This document shows positions 1 through 9,246 of a DNA stretch of 56,367 bases, in pieces (position 1 is the first letter of the stretch; every line of letters begins with the position of its first letter). The position numbers and the translations under genes were made by a program. The stretch covers positions 1-56,367 of the forward strand of contig CACYUI010000014.1 of assembly GCA_902777605.1 (NCBI GenBank), read 5' to 3'. Source of the stretch: an uncultured bacterium. Its GTDB lineage: Bacteria > Cyanobacteriota > Vampirovibrionia > Gastranaerophilales > Gastranaerophilaceae. The notes beneath the pieces were generated by a model. It made no database searches. It was not told where the DNA came from and worked only from the letters and a program-made list of their open reading frames with translations.

Positions 1-1239
1 AATATCCTGCAAGAATATTTGAGGGTTAAATTGTAACTGCTGAAACGCAGCATTCGGAGTAAGATTATCACCGTACTCAATAATTTTCCCCGGATATAAT
101 TGTAATTCATCTTCATCAAAAAATCCTTCAGGCGCAAGTAGCGGAGGATTTTCGCTGAGAGTTTGAAGATTACAAGTTCTGTTCATCAAATCTTCTTGAA
201 CCTCAGAAAGCGAAAGCACGCTGTATAGCGGACTAATACCCCTCTTTGTATCAGGGTCACGAACAAATGAACCGTAAGAAAAAGGATTAATAAGTGCTTC
301 ATTTTTCTTAAAAAGAACAAGATATTTTCTGGCTACGACTACCGCATGCCAGTTCTTTAAAATTTTTCCGTCAGAAAGCTTCAAATCTCCCCAGTGTTCA
401 AGGACTTCTACTGTTGAACCTTTTACCACATCATCTTTAGAACTGCTGAACTTATCACCGTCACTAATAAGATGTGCAATTTCTTCCGCCATCTCTTCAT
501 CTATTGAATATAGCTTGTTAGAGAGTATGTCGTTAGGAGTTTTGTAAGCCCTGTAAATCTTCGGACAAGAATCCCACTCGTCAGCCTGAGCCAAATCGAA
601 TACAATATCAGCAGGATTAACGGGGTAAATGTACGGATTATTATAAACTTCTTTTTCGTCTACCCAGTAGCTTTTACCCTCTTTTGCCGCTTCTATAATT
701 CTTGCCTGTTTCTCTATATCCATAGTTTCTTGTGTTGCAAAATAGCTTATCGGACGGCGGAATTCTTCGCTCTCCTTTTTCCAAGCAGTAAAAGAAATTA
801 ATTCCCCATGTAGCAGTGCATAATCAATAATTTGGTCGCAAGTTTTTTGATAATCCATTTTTTCCATAATGTCGACAAGCATTGCTTTCTGTTTGTTAGA
901 TGCGTTGTTAGAGTCGTGGTTTTCGCCAGAGACATCAAACATGGAGTTTACATTGGCATAAGTATTGCGCCAAATGTATGCTTTTAGTGTTTGGTAGAAC
1001 ATAAAAGTTTTGCACATTTTAATCTTGCTTTTCCATCTTTGAGTTTTGTCGCCTTGCGGAATGTAAGAATTTTTGAAAAAGATTTCGTTAGAAAGCTTTT
1101 GCGCCATTTCTAAATTTGCGCTGCGTTCTCTGTTCCACTCTTGGAATTTGTTGGAAATCTTTTTGACTAAAGTTTCTTCTTCCTCTTGTGATAAAATTTC
1201 AGGTGAATTTTCTTTGTTTAAAATGTACTCGAATGTCAT
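1..1239 (-). CDS. Phage portal (head-tail connector) protein, partial
   Basis: I translated this frame by hand: it is open for 413 codons from the ATG at 1239 and runs off the left edge, so the C-terminus is missing. An AAGGA ribosome site lies about 7 bases before the start. The protein is soluble and acidic at the N-terminus. Its central region (GISPLYSVLSLSEVQEDLMN, then ENPPLL and a following PGKIIEYGD) has the look of podovirus-type portal proteins, where the ring-forming subunit docks DNA packaging and tail to the capsid. It is read toward the window edge, so capsid and tail genes would be expected outside. The family call rests on overall pattern, not a search. An unrelated phage structural protein is the main alternative. 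Confidence 0.68.
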   Translation of the reverse strand, partial: MTFEYILNKENSPEILSQEEEETLVKKISNKFQEWNRERSANLEMAQKLSNEIFFKNSYIPQGDKTQRWKSKIKMCKTFMFYQTLKAYIWRNTYANVNSMFDVSGENHDSNNASNKQKAMLVDIMEKMDYQKTCDQIIDYALLHGELISFTAWKKESEEFRRPISYFATQETMDIEKQARIIEAAKEGKSYWVDEKEVYNNPYIYPVNPADIVFDLAQADEWDSCPKIYRAYKTPNDILSNKLYSIDEEMAEEIAHLISDGDKFSSSKDDVVKGSTVEVLEHWGDLKLSDGKILKNWHAVVVARKYLVLFKKNEALINPFSYGSFVRDPDTKRGISPLYSVLSLSEVQEDLMNRTCNLQTLSENPPLLAPEGFFDEDELQLYPGKIIEYGDNLTPNAAFQQLQFNPQIFLQDI

Positions 1240-1312
1240 AATTAAATCCTTTCCGGAGCGTAACTCCTGTTAAAAATCGTGTATAAAATTTAAAATAAAA
1301 AACAAAAAAATG

Positions 1313-1336
1313 CGGACTACGAGTTTTCGTAGTCCG
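1313..1336 (-). terminator. Rho-independent terminator after the M48 protease gene
   Basis: A perfect 10-bp stem (CGGACTACGA / TCGTAGTCCG) with a 4-base loop, flanked on the minus-strand 3' side by a T-rich run. It lies 37 bases past the M48 stop codon and upstream of the portal gene, so the two are probably separate transcripts. Confidence 0.8.
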
Positions 1337-1373
1337 ACAAAAATGTAAAAAATGAAAGATGAAATATGAAAAA

Positions 1374-2651
1374 TTACAATGAATCTACTTGTTCAAGAAT
1401 GTATTTATTCTTAGGTTCAAGCTTTTGAGCAAGCGCTGCGTATTTTTTTGCCTGTTCTAAATACTTTGAACTTCCGCTGTTTTTGTATAAATATTCGCTT
1501 GCATAAGATGCGTATAGGTAAGCTGATGCGTTAGTTTGGTCAATTTTGAATAAATCTTCAAAGTATTTTATAGATTTTTCAAACTCCCTGTTCAGATATG
1601 CTGTGTAACCGAGCCTTGCATAAAGCTCCTGCATAGATTCTGGGCTGTAGTATTGGTCGGTGTTTACCCTGTTTTTTAAAGGAGTTAAAATAATTGACCT
1701 TCTGTCTGAAGACAACTTAACATCCATTACAGAAGAGTTGTAAATGTTAGCTTTTCCCATTTCCGCCCAAATTTCTTGCGGAAAATATTTCCCGTTTTGA
1801 AAATAGTTATCAAGCCTTTTCCTTCCGTCAGGATGGTCACTTCTGTAATCAGTGTCTATATCAAGTGTTGTCAGATATGATAATACATCTGACCCTTTTT
1901 GAAGGTCGTATCCTGCGTGGGCTGCAAGCTTTTCTCCTTCAACATCGGCTGCAAATTCCATGTTCTTTGAATCTATTAGAAATTTTCTTTTCATAATAGC
2001 ATAGGTAAGCTCTCCATAACCTTGTCTGACAAGTCTTTCTTGTCGTTTTAATTTGGTAAGAAGTTGAACTCTGCGCTTTTGATGTCCGAGTATTGCATGC
2101 CCCATTTCGTGTCCTATTATCATAGCGAGAGCATCATCGTTATCAATAAAAGTATCTATGATTGCGGTAGAAAGCGCAATATAGTTTGTGTTTGTTGTGT
2201 AAGCATTCGGGTTAGCTGAATCCCTATAAATCTCTATTCTCCAATTTATGTAATCAAGCTTGTTTGCTCTGATAAGCTTTTCAGCCACACGATACACTCT
2301 GTAATAATCCTCGCCTTTTGCTTGAGCGTTGTAGTTATCAATATTTCGTTTGCATAATTGTTTTTTGTATTTTTCGTATTCAAGTTCATCTGCTTTAAGC
2401 TTTTCAGAATACTTTTGTGCGCTAATTTTTTCAAAATTGCCGAGCTTCATGATTTTCGGGTCTTTGAGAGTTGAATCTTTTGCTGCAAATTTGTAGCTCG
2501 CATTTGTTCCTTGATTTTGCAGAACTTTTTTAGTTGTTCCGTATTTTTGGGCGTGCTTAAGCTCTTTTATTTGAAGTTTTGTGTAATCTCTTGCAATTAC
2601 GCAGTTAAAACTTAATGCTAATGCTAACGCAAAAATTGATAATTTTTTCAT
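1374..2651 (-). CDS. Exported M48-family metalloprotease with C-terminal TPR-like region
   Basis: Residues 1-20 form a classical signal peptide. The zinc site is clear: HEMGH at about 181-185 and the third ligand in MEFAAD at about 232, followed by the SDHPDGRKR segment typical of BepA/YfgC-like M48 peptidases. Residues ~335-425 are helical and resemble TPR repeats (a Y-N-R-E-F-E-K-S-I-K-Y-F type repeat). BepA-like proteins act in the periplasm on outer-membrane protein assembly. The gene is flanked by phage-like genes on both sides on the same strand, which is odd for a housekeeping protease. The terminator just after it marks it as its own transcript end. Confidence 0.88.
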   Translation of the reverse strand: MKKLSIFALALALSFNCVIARDYTKLQIKELKHAQKYGTTKKVLQNQGTNASYKFAAKDSTLKDPKIMKLGNFEKISAQKYSEKLKADELEYEKYKKQLCKRNIDNYNAQAKGEDYYRVYRVAEKLIRANKLDYINWRIEIYRDSANPNAYTTNTNYIALSTAIIDTFIDNDDALAMIIGHEMGHAILGHQKRRVQLLTKLKRQERLVRQGYGELTYAIMKRKFLIDSKNMEFAADVEGEKLAAHAGYDLQKGSDVLSYLTTLDIDTDYRSDHPDGRKRLDNYFQNGKYFPQEIWAEMGKANIYNSSVMDVKLSSDRRSIILTPLKNRVNTDQYYSPESMQELYARLGYTAYLNREFEKSIKYFEDLFKIDQTNASAYLYASYASEYLYKNSGSSKYLEQAKKYAALAQKLEPKNKYILEQVDSL

Positions 2652-2701
2652 ATATACTCCTTAATTCCTGAGTGTTATATTATCATATTTGATTAAAAAT
2701 A

Positions 2702-3085
2702 TCAATTACTATAAACAAACAAATTTTCTCGAACTCTTTTAAATCCGCATATTATAAGACATAGTGCAGAAGCACGGTTTTGAGCTTCTGCGTATATATT
2801 TCCGCGAAACCACTTAAGTGACATTTTTAAACATTTAATGTTTAAAAGATGAGTTTTTCTTTTTGAAAATCCGTTTAGCATAAGCTTGCCTTCTGGGTTA
2901 ACAAAATAATAAATAGCTCCGATTAGTTTTCTGTTTTCGGTGAATAAATAAAAAAAAGTGTTGTTAATAATAAATTCAAAACAATTAGAATCGGTGATTG
3001 CTTTTTGAGAGTGTTCATATAAAGCCTTGCACTCTTTTGCAAATTCCCAAAACTTATTTTCTGCAGGTATCCAAACTTCAATCAT
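2702..3085 (-). CDS. Small phage-neighbourhood protein, GNAT-like in outline
   Basis: 127 residues. Its start overlaps the stop of the upstream gene in an ATGA, so the two are translationally coupled. The pattern (short strand, helix, then FFYLFTENRKLIGAIYYFVN and a later GFKRV) resembles the weak acetyltransferase-like fold of small virion or accessory phage proteins near portal genes. I see no safe catalytic motif. Function is unassigned; phage origin is inferred from position. Confidence 0.5.
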   Translation of the reverse strand: MIEVWIPAENKFWEFAKECKALYEHSQKAITDSNCFEFIINNTFFYLFTENRKLIGAIYYFVNPEGKLMLNGFSKRKTHLLNIKCLKMSLKWFRGNIYAEAQNRASALCLIICGFKRVRENLFVYSN

Positions 3086-3393
3086 ATTTTATCCTCGCTT
3101 AATCCTTCAATTATGTTAATAACAGGCTCAATATTTTCGTACTCTTCCTCGTCTAAACCGAGCGCAAGCCTGTGCCCTTTTTGTATTTTTCCGATTGATG
3201 AGATTAAAAAATCGAGGGTTGCAATAGCATTTTTTGGCATTTCTAAAAATTCTATGTCAGCTCTTGTAAGCTCTTTTGAGTATTCATCAAGAATAAACTC
3301 TAAAACAGAAAGAGTTTTATCATAGAATTTTATATGCTGCTCGTTTATTTTTTTCTTCTTTTTTTGAATATCTTCTTTTATATTTTTTGTCAT
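3082..3393 (-). CDS. Small helical protein, possible phage packaging-type protein
   Basis: 103 residues, very lysine-rich at the N-terminus, then helical with a conserved-looking AIATLDFLISSIGKIQKGHR segment and an acidic tail. Such short helical proteins often stand at the head of phage morphogenesis operons (small terminase or its neighbours), but I cannot assign it. It is coupled by a 4-base overlap to the next gene. Its leader carries the nested hairpin at 3426-3507. Confidence 0.5.
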   Translation of the reverse strand: MTKNIKEDIQKKKKKINEQHIKFYDKTLSVLEFILDEYSKELTRADIEFLEMPKNAIATLDFLISSIGKIQKGHRLALGLDEEEYENIEPVINIIEGLSEDKI

Positions 3394-3425
3394 AAAAAAT
3401 CCTTTAAAATTTTATAGTAAAGAAA

Positions 3426-3507
3426 ACCCGAAGGCAGGAGGTAAACATACTTTAGGAGTATTCCTAATAGAGAGAGAAAGGTGTGTTTATAAAAAATGCC
3501 TTCGGGT
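3426..3507 (-). promoter_or_regulatory. Nested three-helix RNA element between two phage-like genes
   Basis: Basal helix ACCCGAAGGCA (3426-3436) with TGCCTTCGGGT (3497-3507), 11 bp perfect. Middle helix TAAACATAC (3442-3450) with GTGTGTTTA (3481-3489), 9 bp with one G-U. Apical hairpin TAGGA-GTAT-TCCTA (3453-3466). On the minus strand it is followed by TTTTCTTT, so it can end transcription of the upstream 120-residue gene or act as an attenuator before the 103-residue gene. Three collinear helices are more than a simple terminator needs. Confidence 0.6.
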
Positions 3508-3526
3508 GAAAATCCTATCACACAAA

Positions 3527-3889
3527 TCAACAGGTTTTTATGAGTTCTTTGTTACCGTAAAAATCAGCTGCGTATTGCTTGATTTTTCCGTTTTTTAACT
3601 GCTTATTTATTCCGTAAACCCATCCGTAAGGCTTTGATTTTGTTTTTTTATAATTTTGGTGAGTTAATGAGCATAGTATTTCTTCTGCATGACAGAGCAT
3701 GATAGTATTGGCATCAATGCCGGAAAAAATTTCTTTATTTACCTCTCCGTCAAATCTGAATTCCAAAATTTCTGCAACAGGCTTTTTGCATTTCGGACAA
3801 AAGCCTATAGATAAAAATCTTGAAGTGTACAACTCATTTTCGGCAAGACGATAAATCTCATCTGCCTTAAATTTATGGCAATGATACAT
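3527..3889 (-). CDS. Zinc-ribbon-like small protein, phage-associated hypothetical
   Basis: I place the start at the ATG at 3889 (120 residues) because GGAGG sits 4 bases before it. The open frame extends upstream to 3964 without such a site. Cysteines and histidines near the N-terminus (MYHCHKF) and the CPKCKKP knuckle suggest zinc binding. The rest has no motif I recognise. Same strand and close spacing as the phage-like genes that follow. Confidence 0.5.
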   Translation of the reverse strand: MYHCHKFKADEIYRLAENELYTSRFLSIGFCPKCKKPVAEILEFRFDGEVNKEIFSGIDANTIMLCHAEEILCSLTHQNYKKTKSKPYGWVYGINKQLKNGKIKQYAADFYGNKELIKTC

Positions 3890-4178
3890 AAAACCTCCGC
3901 ATAACAAATTTAGCCGAACGAAAGGTTCAACTTGATTGTGATAATTGACTTTGTTTGGGTACAAATCACCCTGTACCTTTTGGAATGATTTATCCTACGC
4001 CGTTTTCACTTTGCTTCAAAATCAGGTACAAAATCATCCTACTACATTTTTTAATTTTACCCCCTAAATGTTAAGAAAAATTTACATCTAAACCTAAAGT
4101 TCAATAGAATTAGGCTTTTTTTTGTAGTAAAATTATCCGTAGTTGGTTAAATTACTAAATTTTTAAGGAGAATAGAGT

Positions 4179-5153
4179 ATGAAAGCAATTGTTTTTGATA
4201 ACGAATTAAAGCTTGATAATAACTATCCAAAACCAGAACCAAAGAAAGGAGAAGCTCTTATAAAAGTATCTTTGGCAGGTATTTGTAATACAGATTATGA
4301 AATTACAAAAGGTTATATGGGTTATGTCGGAGTGTTGGGACATGAGTTTGTCGGTGTTGTAGAAGAAGTTAATTCCGATAATGAATCAGATAAGAAATGG
4401 ATTGGAAAAAGAGTTGTAGCAGAAATAAGTTACGGTTGTAATGATCCTGAGTGTGAATGGTGCGCAAAGAAAAATTATCGCCATTGTCCTTCAAGACATA
4501 CATTAGGTATTGTTTCAAAAGACGGATGCTTTGCAGAATACATGACAATGCCTTTGAATGTTCTTTTTGAAGTTCCTGAAAATGTTTCTGATGAACAAGC
4601 TGTTTTTGTAGAACCGCTTGCTGCAGCTTGCGAAATCACAGAACAATTACATATAGAACCTATGCAAAAAGTTGTTGTTTTAGGTGATGGAAAACTCGGA
4701 CTTACTACTGCACTGACTCTTCACGCTCAAAATTTGGATGTTCTTTTGATTGGTAAACACCAAAACAAACTTGATGTTGCAGAAAAACAGGGTGTCAAAA
4801 CAATGTTACTCAATTCATTCACCCCTGAACCAATCTATGATGTAGTAGTAGAGGCAACAGGTACGGCATCAGGGTTTGAGACATCAATGGGACTGGTTAA
4901 ACCAAGAGGAGTGTTGGTTCTGAAAAGCACAGTTGCAACGGGTAAAGAACTAAACCTTGCACCGATTGTTATTAACGAAATTACCGTTCTTGGTTCTCGC
5001 TGTGGTCAATTCCCGCCGGCACTAAGGTTGCTTAAAAATAACAGAATTGATTTTAAACCGTTTATTTCAAAAATATATTCTGTGGATGATGCAATAGAAG
5101 CGTTTGACGCTAATAAAGCAAAGGATACGATAAAGATTTTAATCAAATTCTAG
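4179..5153 (+). CDS. Zinc-dependent medium-chain alcohol dehydrogenase
   Basis: 324 residues of the MDR superfamily. Visible: the catalytic zinc Cys in GICNTDYE, the GHEFVG signature with the second ligand, a structural-zinc lobe with four cysteines (C-x4-C-x2-C-x7-C, slightly wider than the usual x2 spacing), and the Rossmann GDGKLG turn for NAD(P). The closest style is threonine/sorbitol dehydrogenase-like enzymes; the substrate cannot be read. A little shorter than the usual ~345 residues. A good AAGGAG site lies 7 bases before the ATG. It is a single gene, convergent with the HEAT protein and sharing a bidirectional terminator. Confidence 0.88.
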   Translation: MKAIVFDNELKLDNNYPKPEPKKGEALIKVSLAGICNTDYEITKGYMGYVGVLGHEFVGVVEEVNSDNESDKKWIGKRVVAEISYGCNDPECEWCAKKNYRHCPSRHTLGIVSKDGCFAEYMTMPLNVLFEVPENVSDEQAVFVEPLAAACEITEQLHIEPMQKVVVLGDGKLGLTTALTLHAQNLDVLLIGKHQNKLDVAEKQGVKTMLLNSFTPEPIYDVVVEATGTASGFETSMGLVKPRGVLVLKSTVATGKELNLAPIVINEITVLGSRCGQFPPALRLLKNNRIDFKPFISKIYSVDDAIEAFDANKAKDTIKILIKF

Positions 5154-5157
5154 CAAT

Positions 5158-5189
5158 AAAAAAGGAACCTTTTATAAGGTTCCTTTTTT
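5158..5189. terminator. Bidirectional terminator between convergent genes
   Basis: Stem GGAACCTT (5164-5171) with AAGGTTCC (5176-5183), flanked by A-run and T-run so that it works in both directions for the dehydrogenase (+) and the HEAT protein (-). Confidence 0.85.
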
Positions 5190-5208
5190 ATTATATAAAG
5201 TTTTTATA

Positions 5209-6069
5209 TTAAGCATTAACTCCGGCAGGCTTCTTTTGTTGAGTAGCACCCGGAATAGCTTGCCAGTTAGCTGCCATAATCTTCTTGAATGATTTAAGAG
5301 CAGTGTCTTCAAGCTCACCAAGTTCTTCAGCTTCCATAATTAACTCACGGAGCGGAAGTAATGCTCTTTGATCTCTTAGAACACCAAGTGCAGCTGCTGC
5401 ACCTGCTCTAACCAAATCATTTTCAGAACGGTTTTTCATAACATCGATTAATGCCGGAACAGCCTTTGTATCATTCAATTTGCCTAAAGAAGTTACAGCA
5501 TAAATTCTAACATTAACCCATTCGTCATATAACATGTTAATAATTTTATCAACGCATTTTTTGTTGCCGATTTCACCTAAAGCACGAGTAGCATCGCATC
5601 TTACATTAACTTTTTCGTGGTCTAATGATTTCATCAACGCATCAGTTGCAACATCACCGATTTCAATAAGTGCATCTGTAGCAGTGATACAAACTTGCGA
5701 GTTTTCATCGTTAAGGGCTTCAACAAGCGGTTCAACAACAATTTTACCGCCTAAACGACCTAACGCACGAGCTGCACGAACTCTAACATCAACATTACGG
5801 TCTTCTCTCAAAGATTCGATTAAGTGTTCGGTTGCTTTTGAATCACCCAACTCGCCCAAAGCACGAGCAGCATACAAACGAACAGAACCATTTTTATCGT
5901 TTTTTAAAACATTAATTAATGGTTCAACAGCTTTAGAATCGCCCATTTCTCCAAGAACACGGGCAGCATTATATCTAACTTTTTCAGAACTTGAACCCAT
6001 AAGGTCATTAATCAATTCTTGAAAAGTTTTCTTTACTTGTTTCTTTTTGCTGTTTACTGTAATTGTCAT
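5209..6069 (-). CDS. HEAT-repeat (PBS-lyase-like) protein
   Basis: 286 residues made almost wholly of ~31-residue HEAT-like repeats with the recurring pattern VR-x-x-A-A-R-A-L-G-x-x-G-D. At least seven repeats can be counted between about 20 and 260. In Cyanobacteria such proteins include phycobilisome lyases, but related repeat proteins in non-photosynthetic relatives are general protein-binding scaffolds. No lyase-specific feature is seen. The GGAGG site is 8 bases before the ATG. The 291-base gap upstream (6070-6360) is AT-rich and I see no gene in it. Confidence 0.9.
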   Translation of the reverse strand: MTITVNSKKKQVKKTFQELINDLMGSSSEKVRYNAARVLGEMGDSKAVEPLINVLKNDKNGSVRLYAARALGELGDSKATEHLIESLREDRNVDVRVRAARALGRLGGKIVVEPLVEALNDENSQVCITATDALIEIGDVATDALMKSLDHEKVNVRCDATRALGEIGNKKCVDKIINMLYDEWVNVRIYAVTSLGKLNDTKAVPALIDVMKNRSENDLVRAGAAAALGVLRDQRALLPLRELIMEAEELGELEDTALKSFKKIMAANWQAIPGATQQKKPAGVNA

Positions 6070-6360
6070 ACTACTTTACCTCCAAATGTAAACATGGTTA
6101 TCTAACTTCTACACAGATATATAAAGTTTTTTTTGTTTTAAAAATTGCCTTTATTTTTCGGTTTGTAAATTTTTTGTTACATACCCATTTATTAGGGTAT
6201 TTTTTACACTTAATCGCGCAATAACAATATACCATATTTTTACATTTTTATGTCTACTCTGTTGTAAATTTTTACAAAAATTAAAAATTGATTCTGATGG
6301 TGATTGCCTGAAATGTACAATAAATGTGCGATACGCGCTCTTTACAAAACTACATATATA

Positions 6361-8007
6361 TTACTTACTGGGGATAGTAATACAGAATTCACTGCCACTG
6401 TTTATTTTTGTTTTAACATCAATTTTTCCGTTGTGTTTTTCGATTATTTTTTGTGAAATAGCAAGCCCCAAGCCTGTTCCGACTCCTACACCTTTTGTTG
6501 TGTATCCGGCATCAAATATTTTTTCAGGTTCTTTAATTCCGCATCCGTTGTCTTTTATTTTTACGACAAGGTTCTTGTTACTGTAATTTGTGTCAATAGA
6601 AATAGTTCCTTGTCCTTTTATTGCGTGTGTTGCATTAACAAGTATATTCATGAATACTTGATTAAGCATATTAGGATAGCATTTTATCGGCGGAATTTTT
6701 CCGTAGTTTTTGACGATTTCTATTCTGTTTTTAGTTTCATGTCTAATTAAATCAAGAGTTAAGTCTATTTCCTTGTTTATGTCAGCTTCCTGAAGTTCAG
6801 CTTCATCGAGCCTTACGAATTTTCGTAAGGAAACAACTAAACGATTAATCCTATCAATTGCTTCCGAGTCTATTTCGTTTGTTTCCGAAAGAAGTTCTGC
6901 TAAATCCTTGTCACTGATTTGTTTAATTAATTTTTTTGTTATCTCGTTATTAGATTTAATAGATGCAACAGGGGTGTTAATTTCGTGAGCCACTCCCGCC
7001 ACAAGTTGACCTAATGATGCCATTTTTTCCGAATTTATAAGTTGCAATTGTGTTTCTTTAAGCTCTTTAAGAGTTTTTGTAAGGCTTTTTACCATCTGCT
7101 CATTTTTCTGATAAAGTTCTGCCTGAATAATAGCATTTCCAAGCTGAGAAGAAACACCGTCCAAAACTTCTAAAGTATCGTCTAATTTAACTTTCTGTTT
7201 AGTTGAAAGAACTATTATGCCAATTGGGTTATTTCTGTGAAAAATAGGTAAAACAACTCTTTGGACATTTTCTTTGAATGGTTCGGCTTCTAAGAATTCT
7301 TTTCTGCAAGTTAAACAGGAAACTTTTCCGGCAGAAATTTGATCTGTGACTTTTGTTTCAAAAGATATTTTTTTACTGATATCTTTTTTAGAAATAGATT
7401 CACGAATGGTAAATATATTATTTTCATACGAGGCATAAAAAGCTCTAAAAGCTCCAAACATTTGTGATAATTCATTGAGTACTGATTTTAGTATTACTGA
7501 TGTATCAATAGATTCTCTAATAATATTAGAAACATTATTAAGAAGGAGTAATTTCATTGCCTGAGATTGTGCTTGAAGCTTTACTTTAGACAAATTTTTA
7601 TTTTCTTCTACTAAAGCATCAATCTTTTTTTGTGATGTTTGATTTGATTTTATGGTGTTTTCAAGATTAATATTAGCGGTTACATCCGTAAAGACAACCA
7701 TTGTGTATTGACCGCGCTTTGTAGAATTCATATCAAAATAATAATAATTACTGTCAACACCTTGATACATAACGTGTGCAGACAAATCTTCTTTAGAGGT
7801 AAGTGCCTGTAACAGAGGAGAGTGAATTGAAAAGTTGTTGCTTTCAAGTGCATAGACATCATAGTATAATTTGTGGGAAAACTTTTTAACATTGTCAAAG
7901 TCCTTGAACAGACGCTTAAACACATTGTTTGTAAATACAGATTCGCGTTTTTCATTCAAGACTATGACGGCACTGTTAAATTTGTTGAATAAATCAAACT
8001 TCCCCAT
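6361..8007 (-). CDS. Cytosolic sensor histidine kinase (PAS-GAF-HisKA-HATPase)
   Basis: 548 residues with no membrane segment. A PAS-like region covers about 8-115, a coiled coil 118-155, a GAF-like domain about 155-295 holding a CLTC pair at 231-234 that may bind metal or sense redox, then HisKA with phospho-acceptor His341 in GVAHEINTP, and a HATPase domain with NGCGI and GVGTGLGLAIS. This is a complete kinase of the NtrB/cyanobacterial soluble type. No response regulator is adjacent, so its partner is elsewhere. Confidence 0.92.
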   Translation of the reverse strand: MGKFDLFNKFNSAVIVLNEKRESVFTNNVFKRLFKDFDNVKKFSHKLYYDVYALESNNFSIHSPLLQALTSKEDLSAHVMYQGVDSNYYYFDMNSTKRGQYTMVVFTDVTANINLENTIKSNQTSQKKIDALVEENKNLSKVKLQAQSQAMKLLLLNNVSNIIRESIDTSVILKSVLNELSQMFGAFRAFYASYENNIFTIRESISKKDISKKISFETKVTDQISAGKVSCLTCRKEFLEAEPFKENVQRVVLPIFHRNNPIGIIVLSTKQKVKLDDTLEVLDGVSSQLGNAIIQAELYQKNEQMVKSLTKTLKELKETQLQLINSEKMASLGQLVAGVAHEINTPVASIKSNNEITKKLIKQISDKDLAELLSETNEIDSEAIDRINRLVVSLRKFVRLDEAELQEADINKEIDLTLDLIRHETKNRIEIVKNYGKIPPIKCYPNMLNQVFMNILVNATHAIKGQGTISIDTNYSNKNLVVKIKDNGCGIKEPEKIFDAGYTTKGVGVGTGLGLAISQKIIEKHNGKIDVKTKINSGSEFCITIPSK

Positions 8008-8058
8008 AGCAAGTATTATATTACTTTAAAGTAAAAAATTCTATATTATTAATAAATA

Positions 8059-8898
8059 CTAAGACATTGTCATTAAAAGTTCTCTTATAACTTTTGTAGC
8101 AACTGCTGTTGATGCTCCGCTTGAATCGTAGTCGGGAGCAAGTTCTACAACATCTGCACCTACAATATTAAAATTAGATAAGTATTTAAACCAACCGAGT
8201 AGCTCATTAAATGTCAAACCTCCGACTTCGGGAGTTCCTGTCCCGCACATAATTGATGTGTCTAAAACATCCAAATCAACCGTTACAAAAATAGGTTTGC
8301 CTTTTAAAACATCCAAATCCTCGTACTTTACAGCTTTTGTGTTGTACTTTTTCATCAATTCGAATTCATCCTTCATACCTGAACGGATACCGATTTGCTT
8401 AAGGTTTTCGAACCCTACGATTTTCCCTGAGTGCCTTATAACGGCAGAATGTGACATTTCTTCACCCAAGTATTCTTCTCTTAAATCAGTGTGAGCATCA
8501 AAATGAACTATTGCCAAATCTTTATAGAATTTTGAAACAGCTTTGATTTCGGGAAGAGTAACAAGATGCTCTCCGCCGATTCCAAAAACTTTTTTACCGT
8601 CTTTGTATATTTCTTCCACATTTTTTTCGATTAAATCTAAAGACTTGTAAGTATTACCTAAAGGGAATTCCAAATCTCCCGCATCGTGGAAGTTGCAATC
8701 TTCAAGGTGCTTGTCAAAATAAGGAGAATATTCTTCTAATCCCCAGCTTGCAAGCCTGATTTGTTCGGGAGCAAATCTTGATCCGGGACGATAGGAAACA
8801 GTACCGTCAAAAGGAAGTCCTAACATAACTATGTCTGAACTATTGTAATCTTTATTTTCACCCATCCAATTTCTGTCTAAAAACGGTCCTGAAAGCAT
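8059..8898 (-). CDS. speB: Agmatinase / ureohydrolase family
   Basis: I choose the ATG at 8898 (279 residues) because AAGGAG lies 6 bases before it; an upstream in-frame ATG at 8919 has no such site. Binuclear manganese ligands are visible: GGEHLVTLP near 108-116, DAHTD near 134-138, and DLDVLD near 208-213. These are signatures of arginase/agmatinase enzymes, which release urea from agmatine (to putrescine) or a related guanidino compound. Agmatinase is the likeliest member by length and the SMCGTGTPE-like loop. It stands alone, about 50 bases from the kinase gene. Confidence 0.85.
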   Translation of the reverse strand: MLSGPFLDRNWMGENKDYNSSDIVMLGLPFDGTVSYRPGSRFAPEQIRLASWGLEEYSPYFDKHLEDCNFHDAGDLEFPLGNTYKSLDLIEKNVEEIYKDGKKVFGIGGEHLVTLPEIKAVSKFYKDLAIVHFDAHTDLREEYLGEEMSHSAVIRHSGKIVGFENLKQIGIRSGMKDEFELMKKYNTKAVKYEDLDVLKGKPIFVTVDLDVLDTSIMCGTGTPEVGGLTFNELLGWFKYLSNFNIVGADVVELAPDYDSSGASTAVATKVIRELLMTMS

Positions 8899-8946
8899 AA
8901 TTTTCTCCTTTTTGTTCATTATAATACAAAAATATTTGCATAAATT

Positions 8947-9202
8947 TATATATTTTGGTGCAAAAAGCTTAAAAGTAATGTACTTTTTGTATGTTCATTT
9001 CTTTTATTACATGCGAACTACTTTAGCGCCTCGACCGTGTTACCGAAGGTAACCATAGGTCGAGTAAAAGATTCGGCTTTGCCGAACTAAAAGAATGCCC
9101 GAACAGTCGCAGACTGAAGGGCATAGAAAACAATTGCGTGTTTCTCTCTTTCTTTTGGTTTCTGTTTTAAAAGTATTGACAACTTTTGCACCAATTTATA
9201 TA
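8947..9202 (-). repeat. MITE-like element family A, copy 1
   Basis: About 256 bp with terminal inverted repeats (left TATATATTTTGGTGCAAAAA, right ending CTTTTGCACCAATTTATATA). The inside holds hairpins: CTCGACC/GGTCGAG around GTTACC-GAA-GGTAAC, TTCGGC-TTT-GCCGAA, and TGCCC/GGGCA around CAGTC-GCA-GACTG. The core matches 53377-53707 in inverse orientation and 56149 to the window end. It has no coding capacity and fills most of the 540-base gap before rpsB. Confidence 0.75.
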
Positions 9203-9246
9203 TTTTGATGAATAGAAATAAAATATTACTTAACAAAAATGCTAAA

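Noticed and set aside
1073..1273. Plus-strand open frame of 66 codons opposite the left-end gene
   Set aside because: Lies antisense within the portal gene, with no ribosome site and no family likeness.
8899..8919. Upstream ATG for speB
   Set aside because: No ribosome site; AAGGAG precedes the ATG at 8898, and those seven residues are outside the family core.
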